Below, piece by piece: positions 7,708 through 15,852 of a stretch of 57,391 nt of DNA. The DNA lies in NCBI GenBank assembly GCA_016212515.1, contig JACRFZ010000112.1, forward strand, positions 1 through 57,391. The letters are read 5' to 3'. The position numbers were made by a program, and so were the translations under genes. A model generated the notes under the pieces. It saw only the letters and a program-made list of their open reading frames with translations. It searched no databases and was not told where the DNA came from. The stretch comes from Candidatus Melainabacteria bacterium (GTDB lineage: Bacteria > Cyanobacteriota > Vampirovibrionia > Obscuribacterales > Obscuribacteraceae). Each line of letters opens with the position of its first letter. Position 1 is the first letter of the stretch.

Positions 7708-8748
7708 ATGTCCGCTGGTGATTCTCTAAAAACTCCGACGGTCTGGTTCGTGGGCGGCATCTTCAGCGCACCGCTGGTGATAGCAGCCATACGCCTCGCC
7801 GAATCGGAAGAGGGTGCGTCGGCACAAGCTCAAGGGCTTGGGTCAATGCGCATCATGGTCAGCCATCGCCTGGACGAGAAGCGCGGCATGGCCCAGGCCG
7901 ACATCTTCGAGCCCGAACCTGAAGGACGGGAAGAGGCGGGCTTCATTGAATGGAGCCTGGAGATGGTGCGGCGTCACGGTGTGGACCTGATCATTCCCCG
8001 GCGCAACAGCTCCTGGTTCGCCCGGGCGCGCAAGCGTTTCTCGGCAGTGGGGGCGCAGGTGCTGGTGCCGGCTGATGCCGAGACGCTGGATACCATCGAG
8101 AACAAGGCGGCGCTCTACCGGGTGTTGCCACCACAAATGGTGAATGTGCCGCGCTTCCATGTGGTGCATGATCTGTCCGCTTTTGACGATGCCTATGCCG
8201 ATCTGTCCAGCCTTGGCACCGTCTGCATCAAGCCCACGGTGGGTATCGCCGCCCGCGGCTTCCGGGTCTTGAACGAGGCTCTGGGAGCGGGGCGCGCCGA
8301 TGCTGATGTCTACACATCGGTGGCCAATGCCCGGGCCGAACTGGCTGCTATGAAGGTCTTTCCGGAGCTGATGGTTATGCCCTATCTGGCGGGACCGGAG
8401 CGCTCGCTGGACTGCCTTGGCCTGAACGGCGTGCTGGTTTGCGCCGTGGTCAGGCGGAAATCGCAAGAGGGCCAGCAGCTTCTGGAGGAACACCGCGAGC
8501 TTCTGGAAGTAGCAAGGAAGCTGACCGAAGAACTCAACCTGACTGGGCTGTACAACATACAGTTCATGGAGGGCGAGGACGGAAGGCAGTACTTGCTGGA
8601 AATCAACACTCGCATGGCCGGAGGCGTGCACCTCGGTGCCGCCTCGGGAGTGTGTCTGCCCTACTGGGCAGTGCGTCTGGCCACAGGCAGTGCTTGCCTG
8701 GAAGATGTACCCGAGCCACGCACCGGAGGCCTGGCTCGCAAAGCTTGA
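7708..8748 (+). CDS. ATP-grasp ligase of the Ter-type operon (second copy)
   Basis: This 346-residue protein probably starts at ATG 7708, with GAGG at 7699-7702. An in-frame GTG at 7696, overlapping the previous stop, is the alternative. Core motifs are CIKPTVGIAARGF, MPYLAGPERSLD and LEINTRMAGGVHLG, followed by LPYWAVRLA as in the preceding gene, so the two are paralogues. The N-terminal Rossmann-like part begins TVWFVGGIFSAP. It is the last gene of the seven-gene biosynthetic operon. Two different ATP-grasp ligases suggest two ligation steps on the product or two acceptor substrates. Confidence 0.85.
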   Translation: MSAGDSLKTPTVWFVGGIFSAPLVIAAIRLAESEEGASAQAQGLGSMRIMVSHRLDEKRGMAQADIFEPEPEGREEAGFIEWSLEMVRRHGVDLIIPRRNSSWFARARKRFSAVGAQVLVPADAETLDTIENKAALYRVLPPQMVNVPRFHVVHDLSAFDDAYADLSSLGTVCIKPTVGIAARGFRVLNEALGAGRADADVYTSVANARAELAAMKVFPELMVMPYLAGPERSLDCLGLNGVLVCAVVRRKSQEGQQLLEEHRELLEVARKLTEELNLTGLYNIQFMEGEDGRQYLLEINTRMAGGVHLGAASGVCLPYWAVRLATGSACLEDVPEPRTGGLARKA

Positions 8749-8870
8749 GTACTGCTCCGGCAGTTTCCTATCAACCCGCCGATGTGCCTGTCCCTGAATG
8801 AAAGGGGCACGGTCGGCAAAAACGAGCGGCCTTGCATGGACAGCTTGTCCCGCCGCTCAAGGAGTTCAGC

Positions 8871-9179
8871 ATGTTTCTTCACAGCCCCACGCTTTCCCTC
8901 ATTCTCTTCGCCATCGTCTTGATCGGCGCCAAGAAGGTCTTCGACATGCTCGTCAAGGTCTTCAGTAGCCCCTTCAAGAGCGTGCCTTTGCAGCGCGTGC
9001 GCCGCTCGGCCTTCATCGTGGTGGGCATGAGCATCGGCATCATGGCCGCTCCTCTGCTCATCCCCTTCGGTGGTCCCTTCCGGGCCATGGTGGCCATCGT
9101 CTACATGATCTACATCGGCTGCGGCCTGTGGCAGGTGTGGGCGTGGTTCTACGGCCGCGATCAGTCGGCCGGCAAGTAA
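8871..9179 (+). CDS. Small three-helix membrane protein, tandem copy 1
   Basis: This 102-residue protein has ATG 8871 after AAGGAG. Three hydrophobic segments are visible: about 8-28, 46-66 (FIVVGMSIGIMAAPLLIPF) and 71-93. The loop between the first two holds KKVFDMLVKVFSSPFK and RVRRSA, so it is positively charged and probably cytoplasmic. The next gene (9219-9524) is about two-thirds identical, with a fully conserved RVRRSAFIVVGMSIG block. No family is recognised. The codon style and position, 122 bases after the ATP-grasp gene, suggest it belongs with the Ter-type block and could place the pathway at the membrane, but this is inference. Confidence 0.75.
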   Translation: MFLHSPTLSLILFAIVLIGAKKVFDMLVKVFSSPFKSVPLQRVRRSAFIVVGMSIGIMAAPLLIPFGGPFRAMVAIVYMIYIGCGLWQVWAWFYGRDQSAGK

Positions 9180-9218
9180 TCAACGCGGCTCAGTCCGCAT
9201 CTTTCAAGGAATCCTCCA

Positions 9219-9524
9219 ATGATCGCCTCCAGTGCTTTCCTCTCCCTGCTTCTCTTCGGCATCGTTCTGCTCGGTGCCAAGAAGGTCTTCGACGCTCTCG
9301 TCAAGTTCTTTTCCAGCCCCTTCAAGCAGGTGCCCATCGCTCGCGTGCGTCGCTCGGCCTTCATCGTGGTGGGCATGAGCATCGGCGTCATGGCTGCGCC
9401 GCTGCTCATCCCCTTCGGTGGACCGATGCGGCTTCTGGTCATGGTCGTCTACCTGATCTACGTCGGCTCCGGCCTGATGCAGGTCTGGTCGTGGTTCAGC
9501 GGTAGCAAGCCGGACAGCAAGTAG
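9219..9524 (+). CDS. Small three-helix membrane protein, tandem copy 2
   Basis: This 101-residue paralogue of the preceding gene starts at ATG 9219, 39 bases after it, with GGAATCC before the ATG. It has the same three hydrophobic helices and basic loop (LGAKKVFDALVKFF, SSPFKQV, RVRRSA). Differences concentrate in the first and third helices, while the central helix is nearly identical, so that helix is probably the functional core. A strong terminator follows directly and closes the + strand block. Confidence 0.75.
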   Translation: MIASSAFLSLLLFGIVLLGAKKVFDALVKFFSSPFKQVPIARVRRSAFIVVGMSIGVMAAPLLIPFGGPMRLLVMVVYLIYVGSGLMQVWSWFSGSKPDSK

Positions 9525-9536
9525 CCGGCTAACGCA

Positions 9537-9584
9537 GGCAGGGTGAAGGCATTGAGAAATGTCTTCATCCTGCCCACTCTTTTC
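9537..9584 (+). terminator. Intrinsic terminator closing the Ter-type block
   Basis: A long hairpin pairs 9537-9553 with 9558-9574 (17 bp including G-U pairs, GAGA loop) and is followed by CACTCTTTTCC. It ends the small membrane protein unit. Confidence 0.8.
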
Positions 9585-9661
9585 CTTGCGTAAAAAAAAA
9601 TATCGAGATATACGATATGCAATAGTGAAAAATGGCGATTTAAATAAGGAAATAGTGAGGC

Positions 9662-9692
9662 GGCGCCGCCTTCTGTGAGAGAAGACGGCACC
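9662..9692 (-). terminator. Intrinsic terminator of the minus-strand helical protein gene
   Basis: A 13-bp stem (9662-9674 with 9680-9692, two G-U pairs) lies 10 bases past the stop of the 9703-11004 gene. Read on the minus strand it is followed by a short pyrimidine-rich stretch. Confidence 0.6.
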
Positions 9693-9702
9693 TGGGAGTT
9701 AC

Positions 9703-11004
9703 TTAGTCTTTGAGACAATAGGCATATTGTTTCATGACTTCAGTAAAAGCATCGGCAAGAGCTCTATTGCCGGCTCTTTTGGATAGATCTTGCTCCAGGG
9801 TCTGGTGGATCTGAAGCTGTTGTTTGGCCCAGCGGCGCAAGCGCACGTCGGCAGCCAGGCAATTGTTCAACATCATTCGCAGGGTATGATAGCGCTCAAC
9901 CGTATTGCGGTCGATGGTGGCACGGCTGATCGAGAGAGCAGGGGTGGTGGTGGCTGCTTCAGCTGCTTCTACTTTCATGAGCAACTGGTTGGTTTCGGCA
10001 ACTGCTTCTTTCAAAGTTTGCACTACCTGTTCAAGCAATTTCCTGGCATTGCCGCAAATAATCTGCAGCTTGAGGCGATGAATTTCGTAGGTGAGGCGGC
10101 GCTCGTTCTGGGCGGCGATCTGTTGATCCAGGGTGCCGCAACAAGAATATGAATAGGGCGCGTTTTCTTTGTCGGTCATGTGCAGGAAGTCGACCATACG
10201 CACGGCATGTTGACGCTCGTTGATACAGCCGTTTTGATCGTGTGCGAAAGCTCCCTCTTCCTTCAGGGCCTGGCTCATCACTTGTTCGCATTCTTCCAGA
10301 AGAGCGGCCAAGCGGTCGCTTGCCGGAAAGTCGTAGTTTGCTTCTTTGACCATTCGAACCCTGTAGACAGCTCGCAGGTCGACGGTCTCGTGTAGGTGAT
10401 GCTGGATACTTTTGCCGGGTACTACCAGCGCCGTGCTGTAGATTGAAGCGCGGCAGAGATTGGGAAGCTCAGTCCTGAGCACTTTGAAGGCGGCTGCTTG
10501 TATGCTTTGCATGCGTTTGAGGAAGGCATCCTGGGCGTGAATTTCGCCGTGCTCCACCGCTCTGGAGGTGTGGATACGGCGGGCCAGTATGAGGCGGGAT
10601 TCGATATACGGACTGAGCCATAGATCTCTGGAGTTGGTCTTCGCGCCTTCATGCAGTTTAAGTGCTGCGCCGATGCAATCGGATAATGTGCTGCGACAGC
10701 TCATGAGTACGCTTCTGTGGTCTTCCCACTGCAGCCAGGTACTCATGAAAGTGAGCGCTTCTTCGTCGTAGAGAATGCGAATGCGCTTCAGTTCATCTTC
10801 ACTGCCGCGAGCAGCCTCGATTTTGGCAGACCAGTTGGTCGGATCAACTTTATCGAGGGCGCGACTGACGGTTTGATAGGTGTTTTTTGCCTGCTTCAGT
10901 GCTTCCTGATATGCACCCATGGCCGTCTCGAGTGCGGCAAGGGTTGGATGCAACTGAGCGAAGAGGGCGGATGGGACATCTGTTTGGGTATTGTCTTCAT
11001 TCAT
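9703..11004 (-). CDS. Hypothetical helical protein
   Basis: This 433-residue protein starts at ATG 11004. It has no signal peptide, no membrane segment and no recognisable catalytic motif. Composition (Leu, Ala, Glu, Gln, Arg) and spacing suggest several long helices and coiled-coil pieces, such as LETAMGAYQEALKQAKNTY near the start and QQLQIHQTLEQDL near the end. Cys pairs (YSYSCCGT around residue 290) are not arranged as a metal site. Codon usage is mixed, unlike the neighbouring C/G-ending genes. I do not recognise the family. It has its own terminator and appears monocistronic. Confidence 0.65.
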   Translation of the reverse strand: MNEDNTQTDVPSALFAQLHPTLAALETAMGAYQEALKQAKNTYQTVSRALDKVDPTNWSAKIEAARGSEDELKRIRILYDEEALTFMSTWLQWEDHRSVLMSCRSTLSDCIGAALKLHEGAKTNSRDLWLSPYIESRLILARRIHTSRAVEHGEIHAQDAFLKRMQSIQAAAFKVLRTELPNLCRASIYSTALVVPGKSIQHHLHETVDLRAVYRVRMVKEANYDFPASDRLAALLEECEQVMSQALKEEGAFAHDQNGCINERQHAVRMVDFLHMTDKENAPYSYSCCGTLDQQIAAQNERRLTYEIHRLKLQIICGNARKLLEQVVQTLKEAVAETNQLLMKVEAAEAATTTPALSISRATIDRNTVERYHTLRMMLNNCLAADVRLRRWAKQQLQIHQTLEQDLSKRAGNRALADAFTEVMKQYAYCLKD

Positions 11005-11426
11005 GCTGGTGTCCTGAGTTGGTTAACGGCGGGAATACCTGAGCGGTAGTCGCACCTTGGTTCTCCTCCGCGGCCCCAGTGCTTAATGCGGAGAGGTTCT
11101 GTACTTGCCTGTTTTCCGTATCTCATTCATCGACACTGTTTCTGAAACCCCAGTTTTTGGCGGGCTGAACTTCCGTACCTGGTACAGACTTGGAATTCCA
11201 TGTAGTTCGAACGCACCCGAAGGATTTGAGAGTTTTGTGTAGTTGGCGAGAAGGGATGAGATAGGTTCAGGAGGACAGTTTTATGCTTAGCTAACGCCGG
11301 TGAGCGGCGTCAAGGTCTGCTGTCGCTGCTAAGCCCGCGGCGCTGCCGCAGAGAACTGCTATTCCAGGTTTGGCAAGGACATTTTCTGCGCTTATTAGTA
11401 AGAGTTCAGATGGTGCGGTGCTGCGG
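11005..11426. other. Intergenic region, no gene seen
   Basis: This stretch holds the minus-strand promoter region of the helical protein gene and the upstream flank of a broken glycosyltransferase gene. Small inverted repeats rich in GCCG/CGGC occur around 11290-11350. No convincing gene or RNA was found. Confidence 0.4.
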
Positions 11427-12008
11427 TAGCCTGTCGCTAAGCGCACATGTTTCTTTGCAAGCACCAAAAGCGTACTGCCCGGCTGCTTCGTTTCCGACTT
11501 TGATATCGAACGGAAGTATCGGTCGGTAGACCGAGATACCGTTGAGGAAGTTGACTTCGATGAAGGCGCTCTTGGCGCCGACGAAATCTACATCAACATG
11601 CGTGCTCATCCGCTTCAGGCTGATTATATCTGGGGCTCTGCCGAGTTTGAGAGCAAGTATCCGGGCTATAAAATAATTGACCCGCTCAAGGGCATTAGCG
11701 CCGACTGGCGAATTGGCGCCGATTTTGACAGTCTTGAGCCGCTTTCGCACAAGACTGTAGCGGCCTGCCGCGACAAAGTCTTGCTCATACCAGGGTCGGC
11801 CGGGCGGGTGAAGTATTGGCCGGCCCGGCACTGGTTCGCGCTGGCCAGAGAACTGGAGAAGGATGACCTCGATTGTCTGGTTTTGGGTCAGCCGGAAAAG
11901 AGCGACATCGTAGCCGAGTTGACCGGCTTAGCCGCTGCAAAGATGCTCAATTACAACAAGGGTAATGAGTCACACTTACTGGAAGACCTGGGACTGGGCC
12001 TTGCCTGA
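11427..12008 (+). pseudogene. Glycosyltransferase family 9 (heptosyltransferase-like) relic
   Basis: The frame is open from after a TAG at about 11424 to the TGA at 12006-12008 but has no usable start at its beginning; the first ATG is at 11598. The translation contains DKVLLIPGSAGRVKYWP and HWFALARELEKD, which match the donor-domain start of GT9/ADP-heptose transferases. It then stops abruptly after LLEDLGLGLA, where a full GT9 would continue for about 100 residues including the D-x-G-x-x-H motif. Both ends are therefore missing relative to the family. I call it a decaying gene. A short divergent functional protein from 11598 (136 residues) is less likely. Confidence 0.5.
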
Positions 12009-12030
12009 TGCGGGAATGAGCCCGATTGAA

Positions 12031-12717
12031 TTAACGTGCCGTACCCCGGAAGTAGGATGAGACACAGGCGCGTAGATCTTCATCGCTGACGCAGCCCGGT
12101 TGCAGCGCAGGCTTGGCTTGCGAGTCAGGGCTGTTGATCAAGGTGTGATACCACTTGGGCAAGTGCACGCGCTTGTCTTGCAGGGTGAGGAAAAGCGGCG
12201 CCACATGAACGTCGCGAAAGATGCGCTTGAGCCTGTGGTATTCAGTCTCCAGCGATTCAAGCTCGTCTACGATGGCGTCGTTTTCACAGTGGTGAGCGAC
12301 GAACTTGGTGGCGGCTTCCTGGCTCCAGCCCTGGTCGGTCAGGGCTTTGGTCAATTCCGGTCGGTTATTGCGTACCTTGGCCATGCCGCAATCATCGTGG
12401 GCGATGAGCAGGATATTGCGCACGCCCCGGGTGAGAGCATAGGCTACGGCAAATTCTTGCCCTACCAATCGACCGCCGGCAGTGCGGATCACATAGGCGA
12501 ATTTGGCGGGAATTGGCAGAGCATAGCGAAATTCAATGCAGGTGGAAATGAGAATCTGTGGAGTTTCCGACGGATGGAGCGGGTAGCCGAGATTCTGGGC
12601 CTGGATGTAATGCTCGATGGGAGTGCCGCGCCATCGTGCCGGGATCTCATGGGTGGAGGGCATCTCCACAAGCCGATCCCTCATGCCTGATTCTATGCTG
12701 GAAAAACCTCTGTACAT
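12031..12717 (-). CDS. Divergent beta-carbonic anhydrase-like protein
   Basis: This 228-residue protein has ATG 12717 with GGAG seven bases upstream on the minus strand. The beta-carbonic anhydrase pattern is visible: zinc ligand Cys in STCIEFRY, then YVIRTAGGRL, AVAYAL, and the His/Cys pair in LIAHDDCGM. Classic enzymes have C-x-D-x-R at the first site. Here the Asp of the Asp-Arg dyad is Glu (C-I-E-F-R), so activity may be altered. The C-terminal 70 residues (from HVAPLFLTLQDKRVH) lack a clear counterpart. Probable function is reversible CO2 hydration or a related Zn lyase. It is a single-gene unit. Confidence 0.65.
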   Translation of the reverse strand: MYRGFSSIESGMRDRLVEMPSTHEIPARWRGTPIEHYIQAQNLGYPLHPSETPQILISTCIEFRYALPIPAKFAYVIRTAGGRLVGQEFAVAYALTRGVRNILLIAHDDCGMAKVRNNRPELTKALTDQGWSQEAATKFVAHHCENDAIVDELESLETEYHRLKRIFRDVHVAPLFLTLQDKRVHLPKWYHTLINSPDSQAKPALQPGCVSDEDLRACVSSYFRGTAR

Positions 12718-13284
12718 CTTTCTGCTCCGTTTGCGCTGCTTTTGTGCTAGACCTGAAACGGTAGAATGGAATGATTTTCAATTTCTCAAAAAACGTCTTG
12801 TGCGCCCGCTGGAAATCGCGCTTTTGATATTGGCTATTCAGTCTTGAATTCTACGATTTACTTGGAAATCAGATTGCTGTTCTACTAACGGCTCTTCTGT
12901 CTTGCTTCTGCTTGTGAGCTTCTGATTTCGTTCTTCTGATTTCGTACTTCTGACTCTGGCACTTTGTTTAATGTGGTTTTCACTGCGTGCTTTCGTCGTG
13001 CTTGCTTCTAACTCTGTATTTCGATGGTAGCAGTCTCTGTTATGCCCGGAACTTTCCATAATTATTTCTTCGTCTGATAAAGCCGCTATGTTCAGGGGGC
13101 TTCACTCCGGCATACAAGGTTGGGTTCGCCATTCTGAAGATACTAAGGCATATACTAGAGCCCGCCAAAAAAGGAAAAGGCGGGGAAGGCAGAAGAGATC
13201 GTTGCGATCCTTACTGCGCGTTCCCGCGCCCGTTTTAGTTGCTTTGGCTGCAAATGCGGCAGCGAATCCTTTTTTTTTGCATAA
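12718..13284. other. Intergenic region
   Basis: This holds upstream sequence of the carbonic anhydrase-like gene and downstream sequence of the small membrane protein gene. A CCCGCC/GGCGGG hairpin (13161-13184) may terminate the minus-strand gene. The 12840-13060 part is low-complexity, with repeated TTCTGATTTCGT-like units. No gene is supported. Confidence 0.4.
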
Positions 13285-13599
13285 TCAGGGGTTTTCAAAA
13301 CGGTGCCTCCGGATCAGGCGCAGCCGAGTTTCTGCCGTTTGAATCAGGTTCCAGAGTAGTCCCTGACTGTGAGCGGCGCTGGTGCTTTCCCCGCTTAGAA
13401 GTTCGGCAACCTTTTCCAGATTGGCTTCCTGGGCCGGAGGTAGTCTGCCGCTCAAGCTGGTTATTTCACGGCGCATTTGCCAGACGCGAAACCAACCTGA
13501 AGTCTGCAGGTGGAAGAAAAGAAAGACGAGGGCGATGGCAAAAGTGAAGACTGCCGTGCCCTCCATGGAGCCTTCCATGGGTATGAGGGTTGTGTTCAT
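13285..13599 (-). CDS. Small single-span membrane protein
   Basis: This 104-residue protein probably starts at ATG 13599, with GGGAG seven to eight bases upstream. The longer frame to 13800 would run into the transporter gene and is rejected. One hydrophobic segment (TAVFTFAIALVFLFFHL) follows a short N-terminus. A basic, Glu/Arg-rich cytoplasmic tail with LSGRLPPAQEANLEKV follows. No family is recognised. It lies 118 bases downstream of the APC transporter on the same strand and may be its accessory subunit, which is inference from position only. Confidence 0.55.
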   Translation of the reverse strand: MNTTLIPMEGSMEGTAVFTFAIALVFLFFHLQTSGWFRVWQMRREITSLSGRLPPAQEANLEKVAELLSGESTSAAHSQGLLWNLIQTAETRLRLIRRHRFENP

Positions 13600-13717
13600 T
13601 TGGGTTCTCCCAAAAGGGGCGTCGGCGCCGCGGCCTTGGATGCCGAGGTGCCGATGCCTGTTGACGGATGGTCGGGGAACTGATTGCAAACCAGTTCCCG
13701 CAACCGTTAGATAAGCC

Positions 13718-15760
13718 TCAGCAAACAAGCACAAGCGGACGCTTGCGATTATTCGGTTCGGCTGCTTCGATGATTTTGCGCACCAGCACGCCGGTTTCAC
13801 CTGAGCCGAAGATGGCGAAAGTGATCGAACCGCGCAATGGTCCCTGGGTAGTCCAGCCTATGTGCGCTGCGCATTGCACCTGGTATTCCTTGCGGATGTA
13901 CAGGAGTATGGCGGCGATCGCGTGTGCTACGGAGAGGCACTGGCAGCGCAAAATGCGATGGGTGGCATGGGGTCCTTCATGTTCCGTGGCGGTGATGTAG
14001 ATCGATTCCTCTTCAAAATCCGAGGCATCATCCACTTCGATTTCCAGAAAGAGCAGGTGCTCTCCTTCCGGAACGCCGTGCCTTTCGCGCACTTCTTCAG
14101 CTCGCACGGAATACGGAGTGCCTCCGTACTTGTGAGCCACAAGGTGAACCATGCCTTTCTGGCTGGCCAGAATGGCGTCATTGACAAAGATTGTCGCCTC
14201 CGGCGAGAGTTCAACCTTCTTGATTCGAAGCTCAAGCAGTCTGGCGATGCGTGAGAGCACCGAGGTGATCAGCACGAGCATGATGAAGAAGAAGGCAATC
14301 TTGGGACCGTCGGGATGTCCGATGACATTGACGCCTGTGGTGTAGAGGAAGACCACGGCGACACTTCCGTAGAAGCCGCAGTACCATTTGCTCTTACCGA
14401 AGGAGCACCAGGCAGCGGAGATAGCTGCCGAGGTGATCAGCACCAGCACCCCAGTGGCATAGGCACCCCCCTGAGCCATGACATCAGCTTTGAAGATGAC
14501 CGTGACCACGATGGCGATTGTGGTGAAGACGATGATCATGGGGCGATCGGCATGGGCCCATTGCGGAACCATGCCGTAGCGGGGCAGGTAACGCACCAGA
14601 TTGAGCAGCCCGGTTAAGGCCGATGCTCCTGCGAACCAGAGAATGGCTATGGTCAGTGAGTCAAAGACCGTGCCGAACTGATGTCCGAGGAAGCGGTGGG
14701 CGAGAACGCTCAGGGCCCGACCATCGGCGTTGCCGCCCGGTTGCATGTCCCTGGGGTCGATTAGCAAGGTGGTAGCCAGACTGCTCAGAATCAGCATGAC
14801 GCTCATGAGCATGGCTGCTGCCAGAAGCAGTTTTTTGGTGTTGGCGATTCGTCCTACCGGGTGGTGTTCACTGTCGTGTTCACCGCCCCTGATGAGAGGC
14901 ATGACCTGCACGCCGGTTTCAAAGCCGGAGAGACCAAGAGCCAGCAAGGGGAAGATAATCACGCATTGATAGACCATGCTGCTTACGGAAAATTCGTTGG
15001 CCGCAAGCAATTTCTGCCACCAGCCGCTCACCAGTTCGGGATGCATGTAGACATGGTGGAGGCTGACGCCCACTACAATGGCGCTCAAGGACATGAAGCC
15101 CACCACCAAAAGTACAGCCACCCCAAGCACTTCCCGCAAACCTTTGAGGAAGAGCAAGCCCAGCGCTACCACCATCACCAGTGCCACGCCCAGACGACTT
15201 TCGGCGAAGTAGTCCAAGAGGGCATAGGCGGCCACCGCCACCGCCATAAGCAGTATCTGCTTGCGGTATTCTTCCACCAGACCGTAAGCGGCTAGCAGGA
15301 CAAAGGCGATGATCATGTAGGAACGCAGACTCAAGGCGTTGTGCATGATGTGGTTTTCGACAAAGTGGGCGGCACCGTCGGAAGCCGATAGCGTCACCGT
15401 GATGATGAAAGCGCAGGCGGCAAATCCAAGTAGTACCAGCACGCAGAGTTTGGCGTACCAGCCTGTGAGGCGACCTTCCAGCATTGATATGCTGCCCTTG
15501 CCGTGGGGGCTTTCATTGGCCACCTTGCAGTAGACGGGCAGGGCGGCAAAGAGGGTGACCAGGGCCAGAATAATCGTCGCCAGGGGCGCCAGGCTGCCGG
15601 CGGCAGCAAAGGCGATTGTGGGTTGATAGCAAAGCGTTGAAAAATAGTCGACACCGGTGAGGCAGACTACTCGCCACCAGGGCGCCGTATGTACTGCCGC
15701 ACCGCCGTTCTGTTCGGAGCTGGCTTGCAGCCAGCGTATTACACGTTTTTGTCTGGTCAT
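13718..15760 (-). CDS. APC-superfamily transporter with C-terminal cytoplasmic domain
   Basis: This 680-residue protein has about twelve hydrophobic helices in residues 30-520, followed by a soluble C-terminal region of about 160 residues. The opening TGVDYFSTLCYQPTIAF and the stretch NESPHGKGSISMLE, with GFAACAFIITVTLSA, are typical of the APC amino acid/cation permease family. The C-terminal domain, as in other large APC members such as KimA, may be regulatory; a ligand is not identifiable. The substrate cannot be told from sequence (amino acid or K+). It lies 92 bases downstream of the CPBP-S41 gene on the same strand, so co-transcription is possible. Confidence 0.75.
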   Translation of the reverse strand: MTRQKRVIRWLQASSEQNGGAAVHTAPWWRVVCLTGVDYFSTLCYQPTIAFAAAGSLAPLATIILALVTLFAALPVYCKVANESPHGKGSISMLEGRLTGWYAKLCVLVLLGFAACAFIITVTLSASDGAAHFVENHIMHNALSLRSYMIIAFVLLAAYGLVEEYRKQILLMAVAVAAYALLDYFAESRLGVALVMVVALGLLFLKGLREVLGVAVLLVVGFMSLSAIVVGVSLHHVYMHPELVSGWWQKLLAANEFSVSSMVYQCVIIFPLLALGLSGFETGVQVMPLIRGGEHDSEHHPVGRIANTKKLLLAAAMLMSVMLILSSLATTLLIDPRDMQPGGNADGRALSVLAHRFLGHQFGTVFDSLTIAILWFAGASALTGLLNLVRYLPRYGMVPQWAHADRPMIIVFTTIAIVVTVIFKADVMAQGGAYATGVLVLITSAAISAAWCSFGKSKWYCGFYGSVAVVFLYTTGVNVIGHPDGPKIAFFFIMLVLITSVLSRIARLLELRIKKVELSPEATIFVNDAILASQKGMVHLVAHKYGGTPYSVRAEEVRERHGVPEGEHLLFLEIEVDDASDFEEESIYITATEHEGPHATHRILRCQCLSVAHAIAAILLYIRKEYQVQCAAHIGWTTQGPLRGSITFAIFGSGETGVLVRKIIEAAEPNNRKRPLVLVC

Positions 15761-15852
15761 GGTCGATTTTCTCGCATCAAATGGCGGCTTCCTCGGTTAC
15801 CCGTGGAAGCCGCGTTAAAAGATATGCCGGCTGGAGCCTTTGAGACGACCGA

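Noticed and set aside
12838..13059. Minus-strand 73-codon frame
   Set aside because: The DNA is low-complexity with repeated TTCTGATTTCG-like units, and no ribosome site precedes the ATG.
13600..13800. Upstream extension of the small membrane protein gene (13285-13599)
   Set aside because: The extension overlaps the end of the APC transporter gene and begins without a good ribosome site. ATG 13599 has GGGAG at the right distance.
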